This document shows, piece by piece, positions 33,951 to 47,208 of a stretch of DNA of 64,000 nt. The DNA is from Pieris napi (taxonomy: Eukaryota > Arthropoda > Insecta > Lepidoptera > Pieridae), in contig NC_062241.1 in NCBI RefSeq assembly GCF_905475465.1, forward strand, positions 12,772,001 through 12,836,000, read 5' to 3'. The notes beneath the pieces are model-generated. The model had not been told where the DNA came from. It saw nothing but the letters and a program-made list of their open reading frames with translations, and did no database searches. Within the stretch, counting starts at the first letter, position 1, and every line of letters starts with the position of its first letter. The position numbers and the translations under genes are program-made.

Positions 33951-34912
33951 TAGGTTTAAAGACTTTATTTCTCAAAAAAGACAACAAATGTCACTTACAT
34001 GAGAATAATACTTTAGATAACATAACATTGTAGTCGTTCTTAAAATAATCACAATAAAATATAGCCGTACATGCAATAAATTTAAAAAATAAAAGTAAAC
34101 AAAGAAATATGAATTAAAAGTAAGTAATAAGTAAGTAATAAGAAATGAATTTAAAAGTAATTTTGTTTAACATATTTACTTAGCTTTGATTTGAATGAAT
34201 CGATAGAAGTAATATTTTTTATATATGTGGGTAGTTTATTATACAGCTGTGCGCCTTCGTAGGTAAACATTTTTTTGCCGTAGTTCGTACGTACTTTAGG
34301 TAATGCAAGATAACTCGTTCGACGCATACTTCGTACACGTGGCGGTTTGGAGAAAGCTAAACTTGTATGGAGAGAACTTGTTATAAATTTTTTTACAAGA
34401 ATACATGTGTGATAAATATAAAGTTGTTTTAGATTCATTATGTTTGTGTCTCGATATATATTTATGGTAGGTGCAAGATAATTATAGTGGAACAGTATTT
34501 TTATAATTTTATTTTGTAATACTTGAATATTTATTAATTTAGTTTTAGCGGCGCTGCCCCATACTTCAATTAAATAAAGTAGATGTGGCTTGACCAACGA
34601 GTTGTAGATGGTGTAACGTACCTGACGTGGGATACACCGAGCAATGTGTCGAAGTGATCCCATAAGTGAACAGAGCTTAGATCTGATGTGCTCAATTTGT
34701 GTATTCCACGTCAAACCGCTATCCATTCTAAGACCGAGATATTTTTCTGTACTTTTTTCTTCTATGACCGTGTTATTTATTTGTAATGGATCATGAGGTA
34801 AAACTTTTTTATTTTTAGATTTAAATATAATGTAGCATGATTTCGACGCGTTGACAGTGAGTAAATTATATTGAAACCAAGTGAAGAGTAGATCAATCTT
34901 TGTTTTTAATTT
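33951..34912 (-). pseudogene. CR1/Daphne-type LINE reverse transcriptase, 3' end, 5'-truncated
   Basis: The minus-strand frame is open from about 34912 to the stop at 34151. It reads TWFQYNLLTVNASKSCYIIF, then KYLGLRMDSGLTW (the Y-L-G-L box after the catalytic palm), SLVKPHLLYLIEVWG, and the C-terminal YNKLPTYIKNI...FKSKLSKYVK. These are the thumb and C-terminal regions of a non-LTR reverse transcriptase that copies its RNA into a nicked target. The endonuclease and catalytic palm are absent, as expected for 5' truncation, yet the remaining 250 or so codons are uninterrupted, so it is fairly young. The 3' UTR runs to a cctaaacctaaacct end near 33951. Confidence 0.75.
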
Positions 34913-34939
34913 ATTTTATTATTATTTGTTTCTTAAGAT

Positions 34940-35165
34940 TTCATGTGGAACATGGTGTAATGGTTGCAGCTCCTTACAAACGTTGTGTAAAACAAAAAAC
35001 TTGGCGATCCAAATGAGTGGCGGAGATTTTATTGCCAGTCCTTCTCTTCCGTTCTACGCCCTTGATTTGAGAACTGGCTGTACATTTACAATTGTTTTAA
35101 CTTCTTTTCTGACTGATGTGTACTTGTTTACCTATATGAATAAAGTTAGATGTATTTTCACATGA
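34940..35165 (+). repeat. LINE 3' UTR fragment, sense
   Basis: Contains gtgtaatggttgcagctcc, gtggcggagattttattgcc and gcccttgatttgagaactgg of the family at 3518-3975. It abuts the truncated 5' end of the antisense LINE just left of it. The 94-aa frame is incidental. Confidence 0.65.
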
Positions 35166-35234
35166 CCGAATAGTTTCTAGTTACAGCCAGTAAAACACAT
35201 AAACTGACAATATAAGCTAAACCAATCATTAATT

Positions 35235-35310
35235 TTTGTATGCAAAAGGGGGTAGAGCGAGCAAGAAGAACTGGCAAGAAACTTGCCGCCACTCTTTTTA
35301 ATGGCTATGT
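35235..35310 (-). repeat. short LINE 3' UTR fragment, antisense
   Basis: caagaagaactggcaagaaa and gccgccactc match the antisense form of the same family. Confidence 0.5.
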
Positions 35311-38300
35311 TTTGAGTCATACAAATTGTTTGAACTAGAGCAAATCAATCCCAAGGATTAGGATCATTCAAATTTATAAAAAGCTTTATTGTTTAATTTA
35401 CGTTTAACGAGGGCTTTGAATTTATTTAGTGATAATTTTCTAATTTCGCTTGGGAGTATGTTCTAAAAACGAATACAATTTCCATATAAGTGTTTTATCT
35501 TCTGGAGCCTGGTTGGTCGTAAAGTTCAAATTTGTTCTGTTTGTTTGATGCGTGGATAATTAGACATTAATTCAGTGTTAAGCTATTAATAGCAATCTAC
35601 TTTTATAATAATATTTTGCTTTAGATGTAAATTTGTAGTATTCTCTCAACATTCCATGTATATTGTACCTACCTTTAAACTTAAAATTTAAAATGATTAA
35701 AAACACCCAGTAAATATACAAGTTGACACTTTAAATAAACTTTGTGGCGAAAATGTCGCGAAATGAAAAATGCAAGTTGTGTTCATATTTTAATGCACAT
35801 TTGAAATTACCAGTTGGCCTTTTTATATTATTTTTGCCTTAATATAGGTCTCTCACATAGTTTTATGTGTTTTTACATAGATACATTTATATACTACTTA
35901 AATTGATATAAAATATATAACAAAAAGGACCAAGAATTGTTGTTTACAATGGAATGTTAAAGCTAGGTCAAGACACATCATAGTTAAACGAGTTTAAAAA
36001 GATGATACACGATGATAGAATTTAGAGATAGGCGTTTTATTTATTTAAAAACATTAATTGATAAGCAAGCCAAATTGATTGTTGTCCAATTACTGCGATA
36101 GTCCTATTTTTTCGATAGATAATCGATAAACTCGTTATATGATATATGTTTATTAATAAATTCACAAACTTATATATCATAATGTGGCGTTCGTACATAC
36201 GTAGTAATATACAATTATCTGGTTTCAATGAAGAAGACATAGAAATTAATGAGTTTAAGGTTGCAAGACATTTATTTAATTGCCATATTTCTAAATACGG
36301 TCTGGTAAATACCAAAATAGTTTTATTACATACGTCTTTTAACTATCCAAAGTAAAGTTTCAAAAACTTATACAATTATAATTTAATTCAGTGAATTCAT
36401 AAGTTTTAATTACATTTGCGCCGTGTCTTTGAGGTGCTAATTCGTAATTAGTGTGCAAATGACAGACTATTTCAAATGTACTTCTATTTTTAATCACAGG
36501 TTATTTTAATTAATTGCTGTAGGTTATATTTAAATATTTTGAAGGCATCTTCAGTGGTAAATTAAATATGATTAGCAAACTATTGCGTCATAGCTAAGTA
36601 CTTAACACATTGCTTTCGGTCCTGGGATCGATTTGAGCTATATTCTTGTCCATACGCTGGTTGAGGTCCGTATTCAAATACATCAATTATTATTTTTATT
36701 TATTATTATTCCAGAATGTATTTTAAGCGTCGATTCGTTAAAACTAGTTTTAAGGGATATTCGATCAATGATCAAAAAGATTTTCCTTTATTCTGTGCTT
36801 CAAGTTAGCATTCCATTGCGATCTTAACACAAAGAAAAGCTTCGACCCATGTGATTAATCATATTAAAGAAATACTATTCAATTAAAATAATATTTATTT
36901 AAAATAACGAAATATTTTATTCAAAAAAAAGTATGTAATAAGTTTTCATACAATTTTAAGCGTTTAAGCCAGATAATATAGTTGATAAAATTATTCCCAT
37001 AATGATAGTCGTAGTAATAGTTTAATAAAACTACGTAAAATTAAATGGAAGTTCTATTAATGTCCATTGTCACTCTCAGTCACTCTCAGTCTGCACTCAA
37101 TTTCTGCTGACTTATGTTAAGATTATTTGCTAGCATTAAATAGTATATTAGTCCTACTTTCTAAACGTTTCTAACTTTGTTTTCGTCTTGTCCCACATAA
37201 AAATTATAGTTATTGAGTATTTCAGTAAAGTACTAAATATTAGGTAAAGTAGAAATTGATTAAAAAAGAGTGGTCAGGTCAAGTCACTTGGTCAAGGATG
37301 TAAATAGGTCTGGAAATAATACAAGCCAGTGATTAGTTGAATACAAAGTTCCTACACGCTAGGTCATCTTGATAAGACGAGTACCAGACCTGTAAGGCAT
37401 GGGCCTCTTAGACTTAGGTTCCAGAAGCCCCAAATGATTTCCTATGACATATTTTTGAAGTTATACTTCTTCTGGCGCGTTAGGGAAAAATTATGAGAGT
37501 ATATTTTTACGATGCGCGCGCACACCGTCACAAACCCTGAAGTTAGCTATAGTCAACATTTTAGTATGTTTTGAAGTTATATACTTCTTTTAAAATAATA
37601 ATCCACAAGGAATTTATATAATAAAATATGAATTTCTAATGTAGTTTTGTTTTTAGTGTCCTGCATGATTTATACAACTATAAAATTGAGTTCGGCGCTG
37701 TCTATGTTAAATGCATACCAAATTAGCATGAGTATAAAATTCCCCATTCAATGTATACGCAATAGTGCTACATACTGTATTTATTATTATCTTCCAATTA
37801 TAGAATATCTATGCAAAAATATAAAAAAGTGCTGTATAGATTAAGTTTTATATCTCATAATTTTCTCATGTACGTGATAAAAGTTGTGGTATAAAGGTAT
37901 AGAGTAATGAAAATATTCCGATAACCACTACTTGTAATTAGGAGGAAACTTCTCGAGCCCAAAAGCCACTCGGACATTTCTTTACGCTGAAAAGTTTTAA
38001 TGAAACTTCTACAAGATTGTATATGGCTTCAGACTTCAACACTTTTATTTCGTGTCAGCCACTTTTATGTAGAACTTACATATAGCAATTCTGAAGATTT
38101 CTGGAAAAACACTCAAATAGCATGTTGCCAGCAAAAAATATACGAAGAAAAATACATTCATATTAAACATTTAAAATCGTTTGAAATATATGTTTGATTG
38201 TCATTTCATTAATAAACATGATTACAGAATATAGGCAAAAACTGAAGGCCCGTGGATTTCAGAGGTAGTAAGTTGTGCCACCAAAGAAATGGTAAGAGGT

Positions 38301-40489
38301 AATACTGAAATGGGGGAGGGTAGGAAGAGTAAATGGAAAATGTCAACGTCTACGAGGAAAATATCAACGGTATCCTATTACAGAGGCTAAAAACTAATAC
38401 GGCTTATCATTTTTAATAATAATTGAAAATTTGATGGAACGATTATATTTATTTATGAAACAGTACCTAGTCGCATTATTATAGGGGAAATAATCAAAAA
38501 ATGTTCCTTGTATTTTGTAATAACACTAACTGCACTTAATACCACTACTCTTCTTTCCTTTAGTTTTTCCAGTATAATTATAATTTACATTTGTTAAATC
38601 ATAGTATACATATTTAAATAGGCTTAATTGTGTTGGGTCTACCAACATCAAAACATACATGTTTAGCTGTCACAAATATTCCGCAAAACAAACAATATTT
38701 TCTCTCGAGAGTCTCCATGATGATGTAAAATATGGATTGCTTTATTTGAAAACCTGTAGCTTAAACTTGTACTTTATTGAAATGCACTGACCCAATGCGA
38801 AGCGTAGGTTTGTTTGCAAATATGTACGCTGCCCGATCGTACTGACAAATACCTGGAATTTCGATATTGGTGTATGGAACTGCACAAATCGCAAACATTT
38901 CTCCTTTCAGCTACTATTAATGTTTGTTTATATCGTTCGTTGAGTATCGTCGTAATCAGAGTTATTATAGGTTTATTTTAGGTTTGATTATTATAATTTT
39001 TTTATTATGTTGAGCTTCTACTCTACTTGTTTAAATTTCATTATTATAGACATATATATGATTCTGATATTCATTTTGTTTGTATCTTTCGTAGATTATT
39101 TCTATATTTTATATAGACGAATAGGTGATGCCCCTTTTATCTAAGATATGCAGGTTTCCTCTCGAGGTTTTCTTTTACGGTAAGGGGATGTGGTAACTAC
39201 ATGCACACTTAGAAGAAAACAAACTTATATATGTATGTGTATGGCCAACATATTATAGTATATCGTCTCTTATTACTATTTTGATAACATAGTTTAGAGG
39301 TGCAACTTATTCTTAACAAACGGATTTTGATTACTTTTCCTCACTGGAAGTGGTAGCTAGTCAATACTAGGGCCCGTTATATACGTATATAAATACTCGT
39401 AGTACTTTCCTTTTACAAATGCGTAAAGTGGAGCTGTCACTAAGTGACGTGAAGGCTCGGTGGAATTCGGTATTTCTGTTAACAGCTAAAAGCTAAGTTG
39501 GGTTTTTCGAGTAATATAATGTATTTTACGCACTTAAGAATTTCACATTTTTGTATTCATTTTGTTGCATTTTAGTCTCACTATAGTTGAACAGAATAAA
39601 GATTTAATAAGCAGCAGGCCAAGATCGGCAGCAGGTATGTTGATAGATATCATCTCGTCGTAAATAAAAAAATATTTACTTATAGCAATAAATTTTACTC
39701 GATGACTCCTGGCCTTTTGCCTTCTGTACTAAAAAAATAACTATTTGTATACTTGTATATTTTTATATTGTATATACTATTTGTATAACACAAAATTATA
39801 AACAAAACAATATATATACATAATAAGTATAAGTCCACTAAAGTATTATGTTAAAGTTATGCAGTAAAATTGTATACGCTTTTATCTAATTCCAAAGTGC
39901 CCATAAAATGTAATTCACACGCAAACGAATGAAAACAATAAACGTTTTCAAATAAACCTGTACATTTCATGGCATGAGTATTGGATTTTCGGTTTGATTG
40001 TTTTGTTGCGATTACAATGCCCAGTGGGTAAACTATGCCCTGGGTCATCTACTGTTATTTGTTATTTATATGTTGAAACATAGGGCACATAATAGAAACC
40101 TTTTTAATAAAAATGACAAATATAATTGCCAACTAATTTTTATTTATTTCAAACGAATAAATATAAAATAAAAATCAAAAATTATATTAGAAGATGAAAC
40201 ATTCCCAGGGTTTTCGCAGATAGATAGATTACTTACACTTTACTTAGGTTACATACAATATCATAAAAAAGGTAATAAAATTTTACTTAGAGATGGTTTA
40301 CTGCTAAGACCAGTTTCATCCAAGAAACCCAGGCGTAAAATACGGATTACAACGTGCAATAAATACCTTTTAACGCAAAAAATTGTTTTTGTGTAGAAAA
40401 AAAGCTACTGTCCTTTCATTTGTCTTCATGAAATAGGCATTATAGATAAGTTTGCCAGCCGATTAATCAAGGAAAACCACGCATTCGTA
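35311..40489. other. no gene recognised (5.2 kb)
   Basis: AT-rich with no repeat family recognised. The short frames at 36146-36355 (both strands open), 37647-37844 and 38000-38197 carry no known motif. At 37070-37090 cactctcagt is directly repeated. Could be an intron or unique intergenic DNA. Confidence 0.4.
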
Positions 40490-40900
40490 TCTTAACTGAG
40501 GTTAAGCTCCAAACGATTCTTAACTGTATAATAATTACAACGATTCAGCTGGTGGCCCTCTACGTACCTTAGGAACTGGCTGTTAATAATGGTTTCCATT
40601 ATTTTGGAGAACTAGGCTGTTATAGCTATGGGACGATAGTTAGACGGATCAATGCGATCGCCTTTTTTAGGGATCGCATGTATTGAAGCATGTCTGGACA
40701 CTTCCGGACAGTACGCAGCACAATTGGGGGGATGCCATAAGGCCTGTTCAAATTATGAATGTCCAAGGAAGTTAGAACATTGCGGGTAGCACGTTTCCGG
40801 AATATAGTTTCCCACATCGGAATATCACACCGCGATATTGACGGTGGAGACTTCCTTTTCAAGATGGCGTTAGGCCAAGGTCAGCTCTGTCAGGCAAGGA
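40490..40900 (-). pseudogene. Jockey/BS-like LINE reverse transcriptase fragment, frameshifted
   Basis: Minus-strand frames together show LTSLDIHNLNRPYGIPPIVL, then AIPKKGDRIDPSNYRPIAIT and KIMETIINSQFLRYVEGHQL. These are the fingers region and first conserved motifs (P-K-K-G, S-N-Y-R-P-I) of a non-LTR reverse transcriptase. At least one frameshift and an internal TAG break it. Catalytic FADD-type residues lie further on in an intact enzyme and are not present. Confidence 0.75.
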
Positions 40901-43900
40901 GAAAGAAAGATAGTTAGAAGTTAGTTTAGTTTTTCGAAAAGATACATATAATTGGGACAGTAAAAGTCCTATTGCTTAAATGAGGGTTATATGATCCCAC
41001 TAAAGCGTAAATAAAACCTAACGTTATAGAAATGTATTCTTTTTCTGAATATCACTCATTCTGAAAACCTCATATAGGTTTCAGAATGAATCAAAAGATA
41101 AATTGGCTGATCGAGGTCGATCATTGTTATCGATTATCCAACTTCATTATTAATAAATAAGTGAAAATGAATTTTATCTGAGATTTTTAAACAAGATTAA
41201 TAAACTATTAATTTAATATTGCGTTGTCTGTAAAGTACGTGCAATAAATTCCGAAGGTTTTAATAAAAGCTGCATAAATCCTTCACTTAGACGTTTGAAA
41301 TTTAAAACTCACTGACTAGAGGTGTAGGGTTTTCATTAGGATTTATTTCGTATATTCGTTTCTATCTATTTAATCCGTAACGATTGAATTGTATGCATTA
41401 TAAATTAGAGGATTGTGATTATGAGATGTTTTCAATAATTCGTACAATAATGAATAAAGAATATCTACATTAATAAACATTATTTAATTATTTACAAATG
41501 ATTAAGTACATGTATGCTATTAAGTGCTTAGTGTATTGCATTTTACATTTATCAATTTGCACTAGAACATTGTAAAGAATAATATACATTTTCGAAAGAC
41601 GCTGATAAAGTTATTAGTTAACCGATGCTGAAATCCTATCCTGCTCCCTATTTAAGGCAGCATTGTTTCACTACTATTATAATTTACTGATTTCGTACTG
41701 GATTAGATTCAATACATTACAGCTAGATTGATTGATTCACCGAATTAATCGGAGCTAAATTAGATTGTGAGAAGAATGGCCTTCCATTCCCTTTATATTC
41801 ATGCATTCAATTTAATATTCCACTTTATGGAATTGAATGATTGAATGTGTTTTGATAGCTTTTTTCAAACTATGTTAGTTTAAATAATCTAGTGGACCTA
41901 CAATCGTGTTTTTGCACACATGCTTCATTAATTATTCTTATTATAAAAGAGAATATTAAGTCAGTATTTAGTCTCACGTTGTAAATTTTTGGATCTACGA
42001 TTTAATACGGCTTTCTCGGATGTCCTTTATGTGCGTACTTTAAGTTGCGCACATGAAAATAATATCAATTTTCCCGGGGCTCGATCGCACGACTTCAACG
42101 ATGAAAACCACATAATTAACTGCTAAGCTAAAACTGCTTTAATATTAATAACTGTGACGACTATTATCATTGCATCTATGCAGTAGGGACAATACTGAAA
42201 ATATAAATTTTGTCTTGAATTTATATTTTCAGTATTGTGAGGATTCAATAATTAAAGAAATCATATCATAGTATAAAAAGTAACGATTGGAGACTAATAT
42301 ACTAGATAGATATACTAGACGAATAGGTATGTATATCTATCTGTATAGAGAAGTAAATGTGTAATTTATTTATTTGAATACAAAAATTAATATGACAGTG
42401 GAACACAAATTTGTCACAATTTCTCCGTCCACCGAAGCGTCGACGTTACAATACTTTAATTTAAAAAATATTGTATACAAAAAGAATATATATTTAATCG
42501 ATTGATATTTCGTGCGTAGTAATCTATTTAAAACACATATATACATTTTAAAAGCATTGCTCTGATTAATCAGATTCTGTATAGCATTTAAGCGAACAAA
42601 ATACGCGCATAGCTTACATTACTCTGACAATTGATTAAAAATTAAATATTTAAAACGAAAGCTTAATTTAATATTTTTATACTGAAATAATTTTATAACG
42701 TTATTACTTAGCACACATCCAGTATCAATTAACTTCACTGTTATTATAGTATCAAAACGCTAGTACACCTGTTTGAACATGTGTTTGAAATTCAGAGTAT
42801 AATTCCTGGAGCAACAATCATTATCTATTAGATGATACGGCTTGCTAATTTGCATTATTTCTTGTTAGGTAATTAAGTTCTTTAAAGCATTACAAATTGA
42901 AAGAGCGCTTTTTTCGAACGTTCTCTTAAAAAATGCATTTGAAAATTTAATAGATCCTAGAACATTTTATTCTCTACCGTATATTTGAGGACCGCGGGAC
43001 ACGAAGTATATGGTCCCCATTCGCTTACCTAATTTTTTACTATACATTTATAGTTCAGCGATTGCAGCATATATATTTTGTAAACAAAATTCCGGGAAAC
43101 CGAAAATCATATTGCCTTTCTGGAATTAAACATATATATATCGTTGACATGTATTAACTCAGTTTTTTTATATTTTTTTAGACTTAAATACTTTTTAGTT
43201 GAAGTGGAAGCTAAAATGCATCACTCTGAAAACTTAAAGCTGGCTACGAACAAATTGAGTCTTCTCGCTAATGGATGAAAGTAAGACGTTTTTATTTTTA
43301 AACAGTAATATAAAATTCCATTTTAAAAATATAATTTTAATTTGGACAGATTTTGTGTATTTATTTCTGTATATAACATATACAAGTTAAAAAAAAGTAA
43401 TTAAGCAAGTATAACTCAAATGAATTGTTTTGGTAGCTCCTTGCCGGATATCGCAGAGCTAATATTCCAGACAAAGTGCCACGAACAGACCAGTTTTGCT
43501 CTTTAATTAATCGTAAACATCTCTGGACCTTGGAAGTTGGCAAAATGTATAGTGTCAACTGTTTCCTTTGGCCTTACATTTAAACATATTTTATCTTCTT
43601 TGTTGTGAAGATAAACGAAAACTGCAAAGCAATGTTATACAAAATTGTAAAACTATATAGATGTTTGTGAATGAATGATTATGATATTATATATGTATAT
43701 ATGACACACAATAGAGACAGTTGGTGCTTTTATCACTCAATGAATAAGTATCGCAAGACAGCGAGAAAATGCTGCCAGCGTTAAAGGTACACTGCTACTG
43801 CTTAAATTTTGTTTTTATTAATTTTCAATTATTTTTATTATTACTAAGTAGGTTAGGAGTATTGCAAATACTGTATATTTGTGTTCGAAATAACTTTAAA

Positions 43901-46035
43901 AAGTGAAACAAAAGACCAAACAATACAAATAAATAATATTGATACACAATGAATATGATAAATCCGCTATATCAACATACTCGAACCATTCAGCTTTATT
44001 AACAAAATACTCGTTTTATATTGACTCTGTTTACTAGTAGTGTTTGTGTTGTGTTGTTTATTAGCATTGACTTCCTTATCGTAATGGTATTTTATATAAT
44101 AATTAAATCTTATAAAATAAATTTCGCACCCTTGCATTTATATTTTAAGTGTTTTCTTTAATTAGGCTGCAAGAGATTGCTTACCATGCATGCATAATTT
44201 TGCATTTTATATGGCTGATTTTGTGTTTTTAAATCAATCTGAATCAAACACTTTCTTTGCAAATTTATTAAGCAATAATGCCGCACAGTGCATCATGTAA
44301 TTGTTATTATAATTATTTAATTGTGAGTGCAATAAGGTGGGCATAAATAAACCAATAATTCCCCGGTCAATCTTGCCTCTGTTCTATTTCTCTTTATAAA
44401 ATGAACTTTTCTTATATGAAATGGCACGTGCGTGAGTTCAGCCATTGTTGTAATCTGTAGAGACCTGGTTTACTCATGCGTTTCGCACGCTCACTGCAAA
44501 ATAAAAGAGATCGTTCGTGGAATAAAATCAAAAATGGCGTTGTATGAAAGGGAATTTAAGTAATTTATTCCATTTCCCTGATGACAATCGGCCGCTTGTT
44601 ACGGCAAATATTTGACCATTTATTTGATAAATGTTGGACGTTTGATTTCTATACATAAAACTACACTTTCTTCTTGTTTATCAATTTACAGTTAATTGTT
44701 CGAATCACGTTTGAAAAAAAAACAATCATATAAGTTAAATTGTGCAGTTATCATCGCTATTAAATCTACTTTTTACTACTGCATGCATTATAATTATATG
44801 TATATATAGTTATCATTTTAGTATAGCTTCCTGCGGATTTTTGCGATCTCGTCAACAATAATAGTTATATTTCGGTATTTTTTCATACACAAAGAATTAA
44901 GACCTTCCGGAAGAAACACTATCAAGATGAAAATGCAAAAATCGGTACTTTTTGAGGACCAGTCATGTGGACAGAGAGACACGGCCGGGTACTTCATTTT
45001 ATAATACGTAAGTATTTTAATCAAACATTCATTAGTACAAAAGTGAATTTATTGTAATTCTTTATGTAATATCAGTGTCAATATCAAAAACCATTTTGTT
45101 TAATATTGGACAATTTGTCACGAATTAAAATATAATGTTAAGCTAAGCTGTACATATTTTTAATAAATAAATCAAAAAGGTTTCGTACCTTTAACAGTGT
45201 ACTAAGTACATTGTAATAACATTGGAAAGGATTAATGAATCGCATTATTTTTGTGATTAAATTGATTGAATAAGTATGGGTTAACGGCCCGTATTTAAAT
45301 GAAAGCGTTCGAGACAAACATAAGACATTTATATTTTCCAAAGCCTTTGTACTTTAAATAGCATCTCACCCTATATGAAGCCAGAATAATTCAAATAATT
45401 TGGCAGCGTAATTACATACTTGAACGGTATACGATTTTTATCGTTGCGTTGGCTTCACAGGTTCACACGTTCTGAGGGTTGTCTAAATACGGGGAATAAA
45501 AATAGAAAAATTGTGTGTGATTTTTATTTAGTTCTCAAAATTTTGTTTAGTTGCTAATTTTATTTATTTTTTAACACTTCGTTGAACATTTGAACATAAT
45601 TCAATGTAAAGGAAAGGCAACTGGCGGCCTTATCACTTTCGAGCGATCTCTTCCAGACAACCACTGTGAGAAATGAAAAAAAAATGTATTAAATTAGATA
45701 AGGTTTTACTGCATAATAATACCAAAAATCTTTGTTTCGCAAAAAATCTACATCTGTTTCATGATTAATTTAAATTTTCATGGAATAATGCCCGGTCTCT
45801 ATATTGAGAATAGCAGGCTTAACCACTAGGTAAACAACTAGTAGTCATAATAACTAAAGTAAATTTAGTATCTTTTCAACAACTTCGTTCCAAATTAACC
45901 CATACAAGACACCTAGTAAAATTTACAAAAAGAGGTGCTTTCATGGAAAAATGTATTATTTCTTATACATTTGTTGACAGAGGATCCTTTATTATTACAA
46001 TATACTATTCCTACTTTCATCAATACTAATTTTAA
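40901..46035. other. no gene recognised (5.1 kb)
   Basis: AT-rich, apart from the hairpin annotated separately at 42189-42238. A smaller stem (cattctgaaa paired with tttcagaatg) lies near 41068-41094. Frames of 65-68 aa show no motif. Confidence 0.4.
42189..42238. repeat. perfect 21-bp stem, 8-base loop
   Basis: The arms 42189-42209 and 42218-42238 are fully complementary (acaatactgaaaatataaat on the left). The stem is short for an animal precursor microRNA and without bulges, so it may be just a small palindrome. Confidence 0.85.
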
Positions 46036-46162
46036 AGGCCGGCAACGCACTCGCGAGCCCTTTGGCACTGAGATCTATGGGCGGCGGTATCACTTACCAT
46101 CTGGTAAGCCTCCTGCCCGTTTGCCCCCTATTCTATAAAATAATAATAATAATAATAATAAA
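46036..46162 (+). repeat. LINE ORF2 end (REP family) with (AAT)n tail
   Basis: In frame: KGRQRTREPFGTEIYGRRYH then LPSGKPPARLPPIL and a stop, followed directly by ataaaataat and (AAT)n. This is the clearest view of the family's 3' terminus: the ORF2 stop is only a few bases before the microsatellite-like tail. Confidence 0.75.
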
Positions 46163-46952
46163 CTCCAGATACAACAATTAACGTGTCTAATTATAAACGA
46201 AGGGAGTTCCATTGATTTTCTGTGATTGAGAGCGTGGGAGAGATCGTAATTAATCGATTGTAGCAGTCCTAAGTGTTGCTCATTCATCAAACAAGTTAAT
46301 TAACGAAAGAATGTTTGCTCGGCCGATATCAGTAATAGAGTTCGCGGGAAATTGATGTTTGTAATTCGCGTCCCCATTCTTGAGCACAAGCTGGTGTAGC
46401 CTCAGTTTTAGGTTAGATCTACTTTGGTCTGGAGATGCTGTTGTCAAAAATACTTACTGCTTGTAGGTGGTTTTGGCCTTAGATTTTTATTTCTGTTTAT
46501 AATAAATATTAAAAATTGAACTCGAAATAAGTTCCTTTTAAAGATGGTTTTGAATGAGACCTGTATTTGCTTAAATACTTTGGAAAAACTAAAGTCTACA
46601 ATACTATAATTTAATTGCCCTATAGCTTAAAATTCCGCGCGTGTACACGCAGAGGCAGACTGTTTGACTGAGTTGTTGGCGAACTGATGTCGCTCAAGGC
46701 AATTACATTAAAACATTCATATTAAATGTGGAATAATCTCTGTTTGTTTGTAGAATTAAAGGAAATGTCAAATACATTTTATTAGGCCAACAAATATACT
46801 GTATCATTTTAATAATACAATAATTTATCTCCATTTATATTTAGTTCTGGTAAGAAAAAGTGCCAGCGTTTATAAGTACTGACTACTCGTAGTCAATACT
46901 TATAAACAAAATTAATATAACATAAAAACTACGAAAAAAACTTAACTTTTAT
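46163..46952. other. no gene recognised; one short hairpin
   Basis: AT-rich. Arms 46868-46886 and 46889-46907 pair with one mismatch (gtttataagtactgactac), with a 2-base loop. Confidence 0.45.
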
Positions 46953-47208
46953 GCTACAGCCTTTTAAGGCCTAGGCCTCAGATATCTGGATCTGTTTTGG
47001 GCCCAATTGTTATTTCTAATTTGTCTAAATTAAGTAGGTGCTGATCAACTCTGCTGTGTCATACACAAAATCGACTTTTTGAGTTTTTTCCTTCACCGTA
47101 CGAGGGTGTTTAATGCGTACATGGAAAGTTCATTGGTCCATAGCCGCGGATCGAACCTACGACCTCAGGGATTACAGTCGCGCACTGAAGCAGGCCAATA
47201 CTGCTCAC
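46953..47208 (-). mobile_element. tRNA-derived SINE, antisense
   Basis: The complement has the A-box region (ggcctgcttcag), a B box (ggttcgatccg) and the body. It is more diverged than the 3993 copy. Confidence 0.75.

Noticed and set aside
36146..36355. 69-aa frame, with an overlapping 92-aa frame on the other strand
   Set aside because: No known motif, AT-driven composition, both strands open, and no splice or promoter context.
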